From: Streptomyces sp. DHE7-1
GTDB lineage: Bacteria > Actinomycetota > Actinomycetes > Streptomycetales > Streptomycetaceae
Assembly: GCA_016432725.1 (NCBI GenBank)
Contig: JACJDG010000003.1
Location: 2,976,001-3,040,000, forward strand
DNA: 64,000 nucleotides
Reading direction: 5' to 3'
The notes beneath the pieces are model-generated. The model ran no database searches. It saw only the letters and a list, made by a program, of their open reading frames with translations, and was not told the DNA's origin. This document shows, piece after piece, positions 17,656-27,814 of this stretch. Made by a program: the position numbers and the translations under genes. Numbering within the stretch: position 1 is the first letter of the stretch; every line of letters begins with the position of its first letter.

Positions 17656-18393
17656 TTACTTTGCGAGGGTGGCCGCCAGGGCGTCCCGCTGGGCCGCCGC
17701 GAGCCGGCCGCAGCCGGAAACGGCGAGGTCGAGCAGGGCGTTGAGCTCGTCGCGGGCGAAGGGCTCGGCCTCGGCGGTGCCCTGGACCTCGACGAAGCGG
17801 CCGTCGCCGGTGCAGACGACGTTCATGTCGGTCTCGGCGCGCACGTCCTCCTCGTAGCAGAGGTCGAGCAGGGGCACGCCGCCGACGATGCCGACGGAGA
17901 CGGCGCTGACGGTTCCGGTGAGCGGCTGCCGGCCGGCCTTGACCAGCTTGCGTCCCTGGGCCCAGGCGACGGCGTCGGCCAGGGCGACGTAGGCGCCGGT
18001 GATGGCGGCGGTCCGGGTGCCGCCGTCGGCCTGGAGGACGTCGCAGTCGAGGACGATGGTGTTCTCGCCGAGCGCCTTGTAGTCGATGACGGCGCGCAGG
18101 GAGCGGCCGATGAGCCGGGAGATCTCGTGGGTGCGGCCGCCGATCCGGCCCTTGACGGACTCGCGGTCGCCGCGGGTGTTGGTGGCGCGGGGCAGCATGG
18201 AGTACTCCGCGGTGACCCAGCCCTCGCCGCTGCCCTTGCGCCAGCGCGGGACGCCTTCGGTGACCGAGGCGGTGCAGAAGACCTTCGTGTCGCCGAAGGA
18301 GACGAGGACGGAGCCCTCGGCGTGCTTGCTCCAGCCGCGTTCGATGGTGACCGGGCGGAGCTGTTCGGGGGTGCGGCCGTCGATTCGAGACAT
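17656..18393 (-). CDS. rph: RNase PH
   Basis: A 245-residue phosphorolytic 3'-5' exoribonuclease that trims tRNA 3' ends and transfers nucleotides to nucleoside diphosphates. Motifs include [13 protein letters not shown] at the N-terminus, [20 protein letters not shown] around the phosphate-binding site, and [20 protein letters not shown]. The start gives the usual length; TAGGCT at 18406-18401 lies seven bases before the ATG, so the mRNA is probably leaderless. The usual partner rdgB is about 11 kb away. Confidence 0.96.
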   Translation of the reverse strand: MSRIDGRTPEQLRPVTIERGWSKHAEGSVLVSFGDTKVFCTASVTEGVPRWRKGSGEGWVTAEYSMLPRATNTRGDRESVKGRIGGRTHEISRLIGRSLRAVIDYKALGENTIVLDCDVLQADGGTRTAAITGAYVALADAVAWAQGRKLVKAGRQPLTGTVSAVSVGIVGGVPLLDLCYEEDVRAETDMNVVCTGDGRFVEVQGTAEAEPFARDELNALLDLAVSGCGRLAAAQRDALAATLAK

Positions 18394-18470
18394 GCGGACG
18401 AGCCTAGCCGTACGCGCGGAAGGGGCTCCTCCCGCCTCGGGAAGTGCCCCTTCCAGGTGAACCGGGAGGC

Positions 18471-18704
18471 TCACATCATGTCTTCGATCTCCGCGGCGAT
18501 CGGGTCGGCGTCGGTGCCGATGACGACCTGGATGGCGGTGCCCATCTTGACGACGCCGTGGGCGCCGGCGGCCTTCAGGGCGGTGTCGTCGACGAGCGAG
18601 GGGTCGGAGACCTCGGTGCGGAGCCGGGTGATGCAGCCCTCGATCTCCTCGATGTTCTCGATGCCGCCGAGGCCGGCGACGATCTTCTCAGCCTTGCTGG
18701 CCAT
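18471..18704 (-). CDS. nagF: PTS GlcNAc-specific EIIB component
   Basis: A 77-residue free-standing EIIB domain. The phosphorylated cysteine is Cys24 in IEGCITRLR, the signature of the glucose/GlcNAc PTS family, and [11 protein letters not shown] is the conserved second loop. It takes phosphate from EIIA and passes it to sugar bound by the EIIC proteins. A GGGAGA site precedes the ATG. It is divergent from nagE1 and shares its dre operator at 18822-18837. The naming follows the Streptomyces nagF/nagE1/nagE2 system. Confidence 0.92.
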   Translation of the reverse strand: MASKAEKIVAGLGGIENIEEIEGCITRLRTEVSDPSLVDDTALKAAGAHGVVKMGTAIQVVIGTDADPIAAEIEDMM

Positions 18705-18821
18705 GTTGCTTCTCCCTGATCCGAACCGCTTTGTCGCAGTAACCCACAGTTGGCCCATCTTCGCGAGCGGCCGTGTGGTACGTGCCCAATGATGGCGATC
18801 ACCACAGCGGAACCGTCCGCG

Positions 18822-18837
18822 ACTGGTCTACACCACC
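18822..18837. promoter_or_regulatory. dre site (DasR operator) between nagF and nagE1
   Basis: ACTGGTCTACACCACC matches the known DasR-responsive element ACTGGTCTAGACCACT at 14 of 16 positions. It sits in the divergent nagF-nagE1 intergenic region. DasR is the GntR-family repressor of GlcNAc uptake genes in Streptomyces, released by GlcNAc-derived phosphosugars. Confidence 0.85.
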
Positions 18838-18924
18838 TGGGGGACGGTAGCCAAACCGGCTTGTGCGCCGAGGGGTTCGGCGCCGGGCCGGTGTCCGAGG
18901 CCGAGGGGTTCAGGGAGGACGCCG

Positions 18925-20223
18925 ATGAGCGCCGACAGCGCCGAGAACACGGCCGGCCCCGCGCGCGTCCGGCTGCACCGGCTGTACCAGGGCCTGCAGA
19001 AGATGGGGCGCAGTCTGCAACTGCCGATCGCGGTGCTGCCGGCCGCGGGCCTCCTGATCGGGCTGGCCCAGCCGGGCGTGGTCGGCGAGGGCGGCCTCGG
19101 CTGGACCGCGGTCTCCAAGGTGATGCTGGGCGCGGGCGGGGCACTGCTCGACGGCTCGCTGGGGCTGCCGCTGCTGTTCTGCGTGGGTGTGGCGATCGGC
19201 ATGGCCAAGAAGGCCGACGGCTCGACGGCGCTCGCGGCGGTGGCGGGCTTCCTCGTCTACTACGGCGTGCTGCACGAGTTCCCGGAGGACTGCCCGGCCG
19301 GCTCGAAGGCGGTCGAGCACGTCGGCTGCCAGGTGACGGACGGGTCGGTGACGGCCTTCACCTTCCAGAACCCGGGTGTCTTCGGCGGCATCGTGATGGG
19401 CCTGCTGGCCGCCTTCTTCTGGGCCCGCTTCCACCGCACCCGGCTGGTGGACTGGCTGGGCTTCTTCAACGGCCGCCGGCTGGTGCCGATCATCATGTCG
19501 TTCGTGGCCATCCTCTTCGCGGGCCTGTGCCTGTGGGTCTGGCCGCCGGTCGGCAGCGGCCTGGAGAGCTTCAGCCACTGGCTGCGCGAGGCGGGGCCGT
19601 GGGGCGCCGGGCTGTTCGGTGTCGCCAACCGGGCGCTGCTGGTGATCGGGCTGCACCAGTTCCTGAACGTGCCCCTGTGGTTCCAGTTCGGCAGCTACAC
19701 CAAGCCGGACGGCACGGTGGTGCACGGCGACATCAACATGTTCCTGTCGGGCGACCCGAACGCGGGGCAGTTCACCTCGGGCTTCTTCCCGATCATGATG
19801 TTCGCGCTGCCGGCGGCGGCGCTGGCCATCACGCACTGCGCGCGGCCGGAGCGGCGCAAGGAGGTCGGCGGGCTGATGCTGTCGGTGGCGCTGACGTCGT
19901 TCGTGACGGGCATCACCGAGCCGATCGAGTACTCCTTCCTCTTCATCGCGCCGGCGCTGTACGCGATCCACGCGGTGCTGACGGGGGTCTCGATGGCGGT
20001 GACGTGGGCGCTGGGCGTGCACGACGGCTTCGCCTTCTCGGCAGGTCTGATCGACTACGTCATCAACTGGCACCTGGCGACGAAGCCGTGGCTCGTCATC
20101 CCGATCGGCCTGTGCTTCGCGGCGGTCTACTACGCGGTCTTCCGTTTCGCGATCACCAGGTTCGACCTGAGGACACCGGGGCGGGAGCGGGCGGAGGAGG
20201 TGGAGGACGTCACCAAGGCATAG
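18925..20223 (+). CDS. nagE1: PTS GlcNAc-specific EIIC permease
   Basis: A 432-residue membrane EIIC protein with about ten hydrophobic segments. The EIIC signature ITEPIEYSFLF, the loop MKKADGSTA-like stretch AKKADGSTALAA, and the His-containing GLHQFLNVPLWFQFG are in place for the glucose/GlcNAc superfamily. It translocates GlcNAc while NagF phosphorylates it. GGGAGGAC precedes the ATG. It is a close paralogue of nagE2, which follows 170 bases downstream behind its own dre palindrome. Confidence 0.92.
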   Translation: MSADSAENTAGPARVRLHRLYQGLQKMGRSLQLPIAVLPAAGLLIGLAQPGVVGEGGLGWTAVSKVMLGAGGALLDGSLGLPLLFCVGVAIGMAKKADGSTALAAVAGFLVYYGVLHEFPEDCPAGSKAVEHVGCQVTDGSVTAFTFQNPGVFGGIVMGLLAAFFWARFHRTRLVDWLGFFNGRRLVPIIMSFVAILFAGLCLWVWPPVGSGLESFSHWLREAGPWGAGLFGVANRALLVIGLHQFLNVPLWFQFGSYTKPDGTVVHGDINMFLSGDPNAGQFTSGFFPIMMFALPAAALAITHCARPERRKEVGGLMLSVALTSFVTGITEPIEYSFLFIAPALYAIHAVLTGVSMAVTWALGVHDGFAFSAGLIDYVINWHLATKPWLVIPIGLCFAAVYYAVFRFAITRFDLRTPGRERAEEVEDVTKA

Positions 20224-20301
20224 GCGCCCGTGAGGGGCACGGCGAGTAGCGCGACGGTAACGGGAATCGCGGGTTCCTTACACCGCCTTCATCGTGCTAC
20301 A

Positions 20302-20334
20302 ACAGGTCTACACCACTGAGTGGTGTAGACCAGA
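20302..20334. promoter_or_regulatory. Double dre palindrome upstream of nagE2
   Basis: Two dre-like half-operators face each other: 20302-20317 and, inverted, 20319-20334. Together they form a perfect 27-base palindrome (13-bp arms 20305-20317 and 20319-20331 around a single G). Each half resembles the DasR consensus ACTGGTCTAGACCACT. Two DasR dimers, or one dimer in alternative registers, could bind here. Confidence 0.82.
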
Positions 20335-20393
20335 GACGCCGCCGTCCTCCCTCCCCCACGCACGGGCGGCGCCATGCCCACATGGAGGAAGTT

Positions 20394-21659
<1,266 letters not shown>

Positions 21660-21676
21660 CCTCCCCGGCACGACGA

Positions 21677-21706
21677 AGGCCCCCGGAGCCACGGCTCCGG
21701 GGGCCT
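21677..21706. terminator. Bidirectional terminator between nagE2 and the MBL-fold gene
   Basis: A 14-bp perfect inverted repeat (21677-21690 and 21693-21706) with a two-base centre lies between two convergent genes, with flanking CGA.../...TTCG pairs that can extend the stem. Confidence 0.85.
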
Positions 21707-21724
21707 CTTCGTGTGCGCCGGGGG

Positions 21725-22477
21725 TCAGATCTCGTACGTCGTCCCCGGTGCCGCCAGGTCCACCCGGCCGGGGAAGACCTCGCGGGCGTGGGCCGCGTTG
21801 AGCCGGGGGTCGGTCCAGGGCGGGATGTGGGTGAGGACCAGGTGGCGGGCGTTCGCGCGGGCCGCCGTCTCTCCGGCCTCGCGGCCGTTGAGGTGCAGGT
21901 CCGGGATGTCTTCCTTGCCGTACGTGAACGCGGCCTCGCACAGGAACAGGTCCGCGTCCCGGGCCAGCTCGTCCAGCGTCCCGGTGACACCCGTGTCGCC
22001 GGAGTACGTCAGCACCCTGCCGCCGTGCTCGATCCGGATGCCGTACGCCTCCACGGGGTGCCGCACCCGCTCGGTGTGCACGGTGAACGGGCCGATCTCG
22101 AACGTGGACGGCTTCACCGTGTGGAAGTCGAACACCTCGCTCATGGAGGAGGCGGAAGGGGTGTCGGCGTAGGCCGTGGTCAGGCGGTGCTCGGTGCCCT
22201 CGGGGCCGTAGACCGGTATCGGGGCGCAGCGGCCGCCGTCGAAGCGGTAGTAGCGCGCGACGAAGTAGGCGCACATGTCGATGCAGTGGTCGACGTGCAG
22301 ATGGCTCAGGAAGATCGCGTCGAGGTCGTAGAGACCGCAGTGGCGCTGCAGCTCGCCCAGGGCGCCGTTGCCCATGTCGAGGAGCAGCCGGAAGCCGTCG
22401 GCCTCGACGAGGTAGCTCGAGCAGGCCGATTCCGCGGATGGGAACGACCCCGAGCAGCCGACGACGGTGAGCTTCAT
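21725..22477 (-). CDS. Metallo-beta-lactamase fold hydrolase (RNase Z-like subgroup)
   Basis: A 250-residue MBL-fold protein. It begins MKLTVVGCSGSFPSAESACS, has the metal motif SHLHVDHCID, further ligands in YSGDTG and a C-terminal LTHIPPW. This pattern is like RNase Z-type and cyclic-nucleotide phosphodiesterase-type members; the real substrate is unknown. The ATG at 22477 is preferred because GGAGG lies about ten bases upstream; an upstream extension in the frame lacks any such signal. Confidence 0.85.
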   Translation of the reverse strand: MKLTVVGCSGSFPSAESACSSYLVEADGFRLLLDMGNGALGELQRHCGLYDLDAIFLSHLHVDHCIDMCAYFVARYYRFDGGRCAPIPVYGPEGTEHRLTTAYADTPSASSMSEVFDFHTVKPSTFEIGPFTVHTERVRHPVEAYGIRIEHGGRVLTYSGDTGVTGTLDELARDADLFLCEAAFTYGKEDIPDLHLNGREAGETAARANARHLVLTHIPPWTDPRLNAAHAREVFPGRVDLAAPGTTYEI

Positions 22478-22715
22478 GAAGCAGAAACCTCCGTTGGCGA
22501 AAGGCGGCGGGCGGGGAGCCGGCACAACGGGCCGGGGCATGGCGAAGGGGGTCGTGCGGTCCGTCGAGCGTAAGGCGCAAAAGCGCGGGTCGCTCCTCCG
22601 CCAGGGGCCGTTGTGGGCGAACTCACCTGTGCTGTCACCGGTTCGGCTGGTCCGGGAGCGCATAAGTACAGAGGAGGGCGCGCGTTGCCGGGCGCGCGCC
22701 GGTAACGTCGTCCTC

Positions 22716-23174
22716 ATGGACACGTCCTGGTGGCTGGCGCTCGCGGCGGTGGTACTGCTCGCACTGGTCGCCACGCTCGTAGACGGCTGGGGGCGGGGCC
22801 GGCGGCCCGGCGGACGCAGGCTGCGGCCGCCCGGACGCCCGGGTCCCCGGGACCGGGCCCTGACGCGCCCGCACCCCGGGGACATCTGGTGGGCCAACGT
22901 GCCCTACGAGGACCGGGCGGAGTCCAAGGACCGCCCCTGCCTGGTGCTGGCCGTGCGCGGCAACCGGGCCACGGTCGCGAAGATCACCAGCAAGTACCAC
23001 GACGAGCGGGCCGGGGTGATCCCGCTGCCGCCCGGCGCGGTCGGCGACGCGCACGGGCGGCCCAGCTTCCTGCAGACGGATGAGCTGCGGGAGGTGCCGG
23101 TGGGCGACTTCCGGCGCCGGGTGGGCGTGGTCGACCCGGTCCTGTGGGACCAGGTCCGGCACCTCGCGGGCTGA
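22716..23174 (+). CDS. Membrane-anchored PemK/MazF-fold protein
   Basis: A 152-residue protein. An N-terminal membrane helix (LALAAVVLLALVATLVDGW) and a Gly/Arg/Pro linker are followed by a PemK/MazF domain (PGDIWWANVPYEDRAESKDR, then PCLVLAV and FLQTDELREV) from about residue 53. Soluble relatives are sequence-specific endoribonuclease toxins. No antitoxin gene is adjacent. TAACGT at 22703-22708 lies seven bases before the ATG, so the mRNA may be leaderless. Whether it is an active nuclease is unknown. Confidence 0.8.
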   Translation: MDTSWWLALAAVVLLALVATLVDGWGRGRRPGGRRLRPPGRPGPRDRALTRPHPGDIWWANVPYEDRAESKDRPCLVLAVRGNRATVAKITSKYHDERAGVIPLPPGAVGDAHGRPSFLQTDELREVPVGDFRRRVGVVDPVLWDQVRHLAG

Positions 23175-23188
23175 GCGGGGGCGTACGG

Positions 23189-23659
23189 CTACTGGCGGAC
23201 CGTCACCGTGACCGCCCACTCCTGGACGCCCTTGCAGGAGACCTGGCCGGAGGCCGTCGGCTCGGGGCACATGGGCCGGGAGGACGTCAGTTTCGTGGTG
23301 CCGGCAGCCTTCGCCCGGTAGGCGGCGGTGGCGTCGCCGGGCTGGATGACGAAGCCCGAGTTGATCGCCTCCAGGGCGGGGCCGCTCGCCGCGACCGGCT
23401 TCCAGGGGCGGTCCTTGGTCCCGTCGAGGGTGAGCCGCAGCTCACCGCCCTTGGTCAGGCAGACGGTGTGGCCGTTGTCGGCGGCGGTCAGCTCCGCGTG
23501 GGAGACACAGGTACCGGAGGACGGTGAGCCGCTCGCCGACGGCGACACCTTGCCGCTGCCGCCCCCGGTGTCGTCCCCGCCGTCCCCGCCGCTCTGTGAG
23601 CCGCAGCCCGCGAGGAGCAGCGCGGCTGCCGCGAGGGCGAGGGTCGTCGTTCGACGCAT
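23189..23659 (-). CDS. Lipoprotein with a chagasin-like beta domain
   Basis: A 156-residue protein with signal peptide and lipobox LLAGC, then a Gly/Ser/Asp linker. The mature domain has the strand pattern KGGELRLTLDG, PWKPVAAS and AAYRAKAAGTTKLTSSRP, which resembles the chagasin/I42 cysteine-protease inhibitor fold; this is a weak, visual match. Four cysteines may form disulfides. AAAGGCGGA precedes the ATG. It is convergent with the PemK-like gene. Confidence 0.65.
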   Translation of the reverse strand: MRRTTTLALAAAALLLAGCGSQSGGDGGDDTGGGSGKVSPSASGSPSSGTCVSHAELTAADNGHTVCLTKGGELRLTLDGTKDRPWKPVAASGPALEAINSGFVIQPGDATAAYRAKAAGTTKLTSSRPMCPEPTASGQVSCKGVQEWAVTVTVRQ

Positions 23660-23838
23660 GGGGTCCGCCTTTCGTCCGTGGCCGGCCGTCCGGCCGCTGG
23701 TACGGATGTGACGTACCACCGGCGCGGACGGATCCCGCATACGGAGGGCGAAATTCCCCGCACTGCGGGGAGACCCGGGGCCTGTCCGACCGTTCCCGTC
23801 GTCCGCCCGGAGGGCGGGCCGAATGGCCGGACGGGCCC

Positions 23839-24795
<957 letters not shown>

Positions 24796-25128
24796 TCAGA
24801 CCATTCCCGCCCGCCGCCCGACCGCCACCCCGGTCGGACGCGGCTCCGCCGCGGCGGAACCTCCGGCGACCGCCGGCAGAATCGTCACGCTGTCGCCGTC
24901 GGCCAGCTTGGTGGAGATGCCGTCGAGGAAGCGCACGTCCTCGTCGTTCAGGTAGACGTTCACGAACCGGCGGAGCTGCTCGCCGTCCACGATGCGGGCC
25001 TGGATGCCCGGGTGCCGGGACTCGAGGTCGGCGAAGAGCTCGGTGAGGGTGTCCCCGGTGCCCTCCACGGCCTTCTGGCCGTCGGTGTACGTGCGGAGGA
25101 TGGTCGGGATGCGGACCTCGATGGCCAT
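24796..25128 (-). CDS. cysO: CysO, ubiquitin-like sulfur carrier with C-terminal extension
   Basis: A 110-residue MoaD/ThiS-fold protein (MAIEVRIPTILRTYTDGQ, VYLNDEDVRFLDG, DSVTILPAVAGG). The C-terminal Gly-Gly is thiocarboxylated and carries sulfur to CysM. Here the diglycine is not terminal: about 19 residues rich in Ala, Pro and Arg follow, ending AGMV. Such a tail would have to be removed before activation, possibly by the JAMM peptidase Mec encoded upstream. AGGAG lies ten bases before the ATG. Confidence 0.88.
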   Translation of the reverse strand: MAIEVRIPTILRTYTDGQKAVEGTGDTLTELFADLESRHPGIQARIVDGEQLRRFVNVYLNDEDVRFLDGISTKLADGDSVTILPAVAGGSAAAEPRPTGVAVGRRAGMV

Positions 25129-25246
25129 GGCGTCAGGGCTCCTGTCGGAATGAGTCAGGTCGGTGGGCGCGACAGCGCGGGCGTCTCGTGAACGCGGGGT
25201 GGGACGCCGTCGGCTCACGGCCGTACGGCGGCAGGGGGGTGGTGCG

Positions 25247-25342
25247 TCAACAGATGGCGCTGGCCAGCCTGCACAGGTCGACGTGCAGCCGCGCCACGAG
25301 CAGCATGCCCGGCGTCTTGTCGCTCACGTCTCGGATAACCAT
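25247..25342 (-). CDS. Cysteine-rich leader peptide upstream of cysO-cysM
   Basis: A 31-codon open frame ending in RLHVDLCRLASAIC and a stop, 118 bases upstream of cysO on the same strand. This C-terminal sequence is the hallmark of the short leader peptides found before sulfur-metabolism genes in Streptomyces. The two cysteine codons, one at the very end, suit ribosome-stalling attenuation when Cys-tRNA is scarce. TACGAT (25354-25349) is six bases before the ATG, implying a leaderless mRNA. A start at the internal ATG (MLLVARL) is also possible. Confidence 0.75.
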   Translation of the reverse strand: MVIRDVSDKTPGMLLVARLHVDLCRLASAIC

Positions 25343-25487
25343 GAGGTCATCGTATCGATTCCCGCCCCGCTCTCGGAGTGTCGTCCCACACTTCGGAAGG
25401 CCGCCGGCCACTGGCTGAGACTTCCGAGATCAGCGCGCCGTTCGGGGTGGCTTCGGGCGCGCCCTGAGGGACCTGCCGGCACGTCCG

Positions 25488-25910
25488 TCAGTACGCCTGC
25501 ACGACCTTGACCTCCTCCTCCGTGACCTCGCCGTCGAGGATGCGGAAGGAGCGGAACTGGAAGTCGCCGAGGCCGTCGGTGTCGGCGGTGGAGACCAGGA
25601 CGTAGTGGGCGCCGGGCTCGTTGGCGTAGCCGATGTCGGTACGGGAGGGGTAGGCCTCGGTCGCGGTGTGGGAGTGGTAGATGACCACCGGCTCCTCGTC
25701 GCGGTCGTCCATCTCGCGGTAGAGCTTGAGCAGGTCCTGCGAGTCGAACTCGTAGAAGGTGGGCGAGCGGGCCGCGTTCAGCATCGGGATGAAGCGCTCG
25801 GGGCGGCCGGCGCCCACCGGCCCCGCGACGACGCCGCACGCCTCGTCGGGGTGGTCCTCGCGCGCGTGGGCGACGATCTGGTCGTACAGGGCCTGGGTGA
25901 TGGTCAGCAT
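25488..25910 (-). CDS. mec: Mec, JAMM/MPN+ peptidase releasing cysteine from CysO
   Basis: A 140-residue zinc peptidase. The JAMM motif is complete: Glu23 in PDEACG, then HSHTATEAYPSRTD giving His79, His81, Ser89 and Asp92. The M. tuberculosis homologue cleaves CysO-cysteine to free cysteine and regenerate CysO, and the cysO-cysM location here supports the same role. It lies upstream of the leader peptide and cysO on the same strand, though the 145-base gap to the leader suggests separate initiation. Confidence 0.93.
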   Translation of the reverse strand: MLTITQALYDQIVAHAREDHPDEACGVVAGPVGAGRPERFIPMLNAARSPTFYEFDSQDLLKLYREMDDRDEEPVVIYHSHTATEAYPSRTDIGYANEPGAHYVLVSTADTDGLGDFQFRSFRILDGEVTEEEVKVVQAY

Positions 25911-25930
25911 GGGGGTCAGGATAAGCAGAG

Positions 25931-25967
25931 GGGCCGCTCCGTACCGAGGTGTGGTACGGAGCGGCCC
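25931..25967 (-). terminator. Intrinsic terminator of the amino-acid permease gene
   Basis: A perfect 15-bp stem (25931-25945 and 25953-25967) with a seven-base loop lies about 90 bases downstream of the permease stop and just before mec. It separates the two transcripts. Confidence 0.8.
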
Positions 25968-26055
25968 ACATGCTGGACGCCCTGAGCGGTGGCCGCCGGG
26001 ACTGCCACGAGTACCCCCGGCGGCCGGACGTCCTGAGGGAAGGTTTCCGCGGTGG

Positions 26056-27474
26056 TCAGCCGACCTTCTCGTACGCCTGCTCGTCGCGGTCCGCGATCTG
26101 AGGGGTACGGGTCTTCAGGACCATCCAGCCCACGCCGAGCGCGACCGCCCAGCCCGCCATCACGTACAGGCAGACGCGGGAGTCGGCGTCGTACGCGATC
26201 AGACCGGTGACGAAGAGCAGGAACGCGATGGCGATGTACGAGCACACCGCGCCGCCCGGCGCCGGGAAGGAGGAGGCGGGCAGCCGGCCCGCGTCGACCG
26301 CGCGGCGGTAGAGGACGTGGCTGACCAGGATCATCAGCCAGGTCCAGATGCCGGCCGCGGTGGCGACGGAGGTTACGTAGCCGAAGGCCTTCTCCGGGAC
26401 GACGTAGTTGAGGACCACGCCGATACCCATGAACAGCATCGAGACGGTGATGCCGAGCGCGGGGGTCTTGGTGGCCGACAGCTTCGCGAAGACGCGCGGG
26501 GCCTCACCGTTGTCGGCGAGGGTGCGCAGCATGCGGCCGGTCGAGTACATGCCCGAGTTGCAGGAGGACAGGGCCGCGGTGAGCACCACGAAGTTGACGA
26601 TGCCGGCGCCGGCCGGGATGCCGATGACGGCGAACGCCTTCACGAACGGGCTGACGCCCTCGGCGAACTCGGTCCACTTGACCACGCACAGGATGACCGT
26701 GAGGGCACCCACGTAGAACAGGGCGATGCGCCACGGCAGGGTGTTGATCGCCTTCGGGAGGGTCTTCTCCGGGTTCTCCGACTCGCCCGCGGTGACGCCG
26801 ACCAGCTCAACGGCGAGGTAGGCGAACATCACGCCCTGCAGGGTCATCAGCGACGAGCCGACACCCTTGGGGAAGAAGCCGTCGAACTGCCAGAGGTTCG
26901 CCACGTGCGCGGTGTCACCGGCGGCGCTGAAGCCGAAGGTGAGCACGCCGAGGCCGATCACGATCATGCCGATCAGGGCGGTGACCTTGACCATGGAGAA
27001 CCAGAACTCGATCTCGCCGAACAGCTTGACCGAGATCAGGTTGGCCACGAACAGGACCACGAGGAAGACCAGCGCCGTGACCCACTGCGGGACGGCCGGG
27101 AACCAGTAGTTGACGTAGATGGCGGCGGCCGTCAGCTCGGCCATGCCGGTGACCACCCACATCAGCCAGTACGTCCAGCCGGTGAAGTAGCCGAAGAACG
27201 GGCCGAGGAACTCGCGGGAGTACTCGGCGAAGGAGCCGGAGACGGGGCGGTAGAGCAGCAGCTCGCCCAGGGCCCGCATGATGAAGAAGATGATCACGCC
27301 GGCGAGGGCGTACATGAGGATGAGGCTGGGACCGGCCTTGGCGATGTTCGCCCCGGCGCCCAGGAACAGGCCGACGCCGATGGCGCCGCCGATGGCGATC
27401 ATCTGGACCTGACGGCTGCCGAGCCCGCGCTCGTACCCCTCTTCGGGGGTTTCGGTGACCCTCTCGGAGGCCAT
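26056..27474 (-). CDS. APC-family amino-acid permease
   Basis: A 472-residue protein with 12 membrane segments. The N-terminal signature GLGSRQVQMIAIGGAIGVGL and GPSLILMYALAGVIIFFIMR are those of the AroP/GABA permease group of proton-coupled amino-acid importers. The exact substrate cannot be read from sequence. ATG 27474 is chosen (GAAAGGCG eight bases upstream); an in-frame ATG at 27495 is an alternative. A long, relatively AT-rich gene-free region upstream should hold its promoter. Confidence 0.88.
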   Translation of the reverse strand: MASERVTETPEEGYERGLGSRQVQMIAIGGAIGVGLFLGAGANIAKAGPSLILMYALAGVIIFFIMRALGELLLYRPVSGSFAEYSREFLGPFFGYFTGWTYWLMWVVTGMAELTAAAIYVNYWFPAVPQWVTALVFLVVLFVANLISVKLFGEIEFWFSMVKVTALIGMIVIGLGVLTFGFSAAGDTAHVANLWQFDGFFPKGVGSSLMTLQGVMFAYLAVELVGVTAGESENPEKTLPKAINTLPWRIALFYVGALTVILCVVKWTEFAEGVSPFVKAFAVIGIPAGAGIVNFVVLTAALSSCNSGMYSTGRMLRTLADNGEAPRVFAKLSATKTPALGITVSMLFMGIGVVLNYVVPEKAFGYVTSVATAAGIWTWLMILVSHVLYRRAVDAGRLPASSFPAPGGAVCSYIAIAFLLFVTGLIAYDADSRVCLYVMAGWAVALGVGWMVLKTRTPQIADRDEQAYEKVG

Positions 27475-27814
27475 GTGTGGTGCGCCTTTCTCCATGCCGA
27501 CCCGGGCCTTTCGTCGGCCTCGGATCGGGTTTCGATCCCCCGGATTGATGGAGCTGGGCCGGGCTCATCGAGCCCGCCCGTGCCTGGCCGGCGGTTGCCG
27601 GCTCGGTGGCGCACCCGGCCGGACATGGGTGGTGTCGGCCGGGCGGTCGTGAAGATTTATCACGGCCGCAATATCGAGCACAGGGGGCGGTTGTGACGCA
27701 CCACACAGGGAGAAGCGGACAAAGAGCGCCCGAATGCGTGAAAACCGGCCACATTGGTGACGCGATCGTTATCCGGATTTGAGTGTCCTTTGAGCGAACA
27801 CGAAATCGGGACGA
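27475..27814. other. 340-base gene-free, relatively AT-rich stretch
   Basis: This lies between the permease start and the end of the DUF2017 gene. Around 27650-27800 it is clearly richer in A+T than its surroundings (for example GATTTATCACGGCCGCAATA on the plus strand) and probably contains the permease promoter and upstream regulator sites. I could not define a confident -10/-35 pair and see no gene or RNA. Confidence 0.5.
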
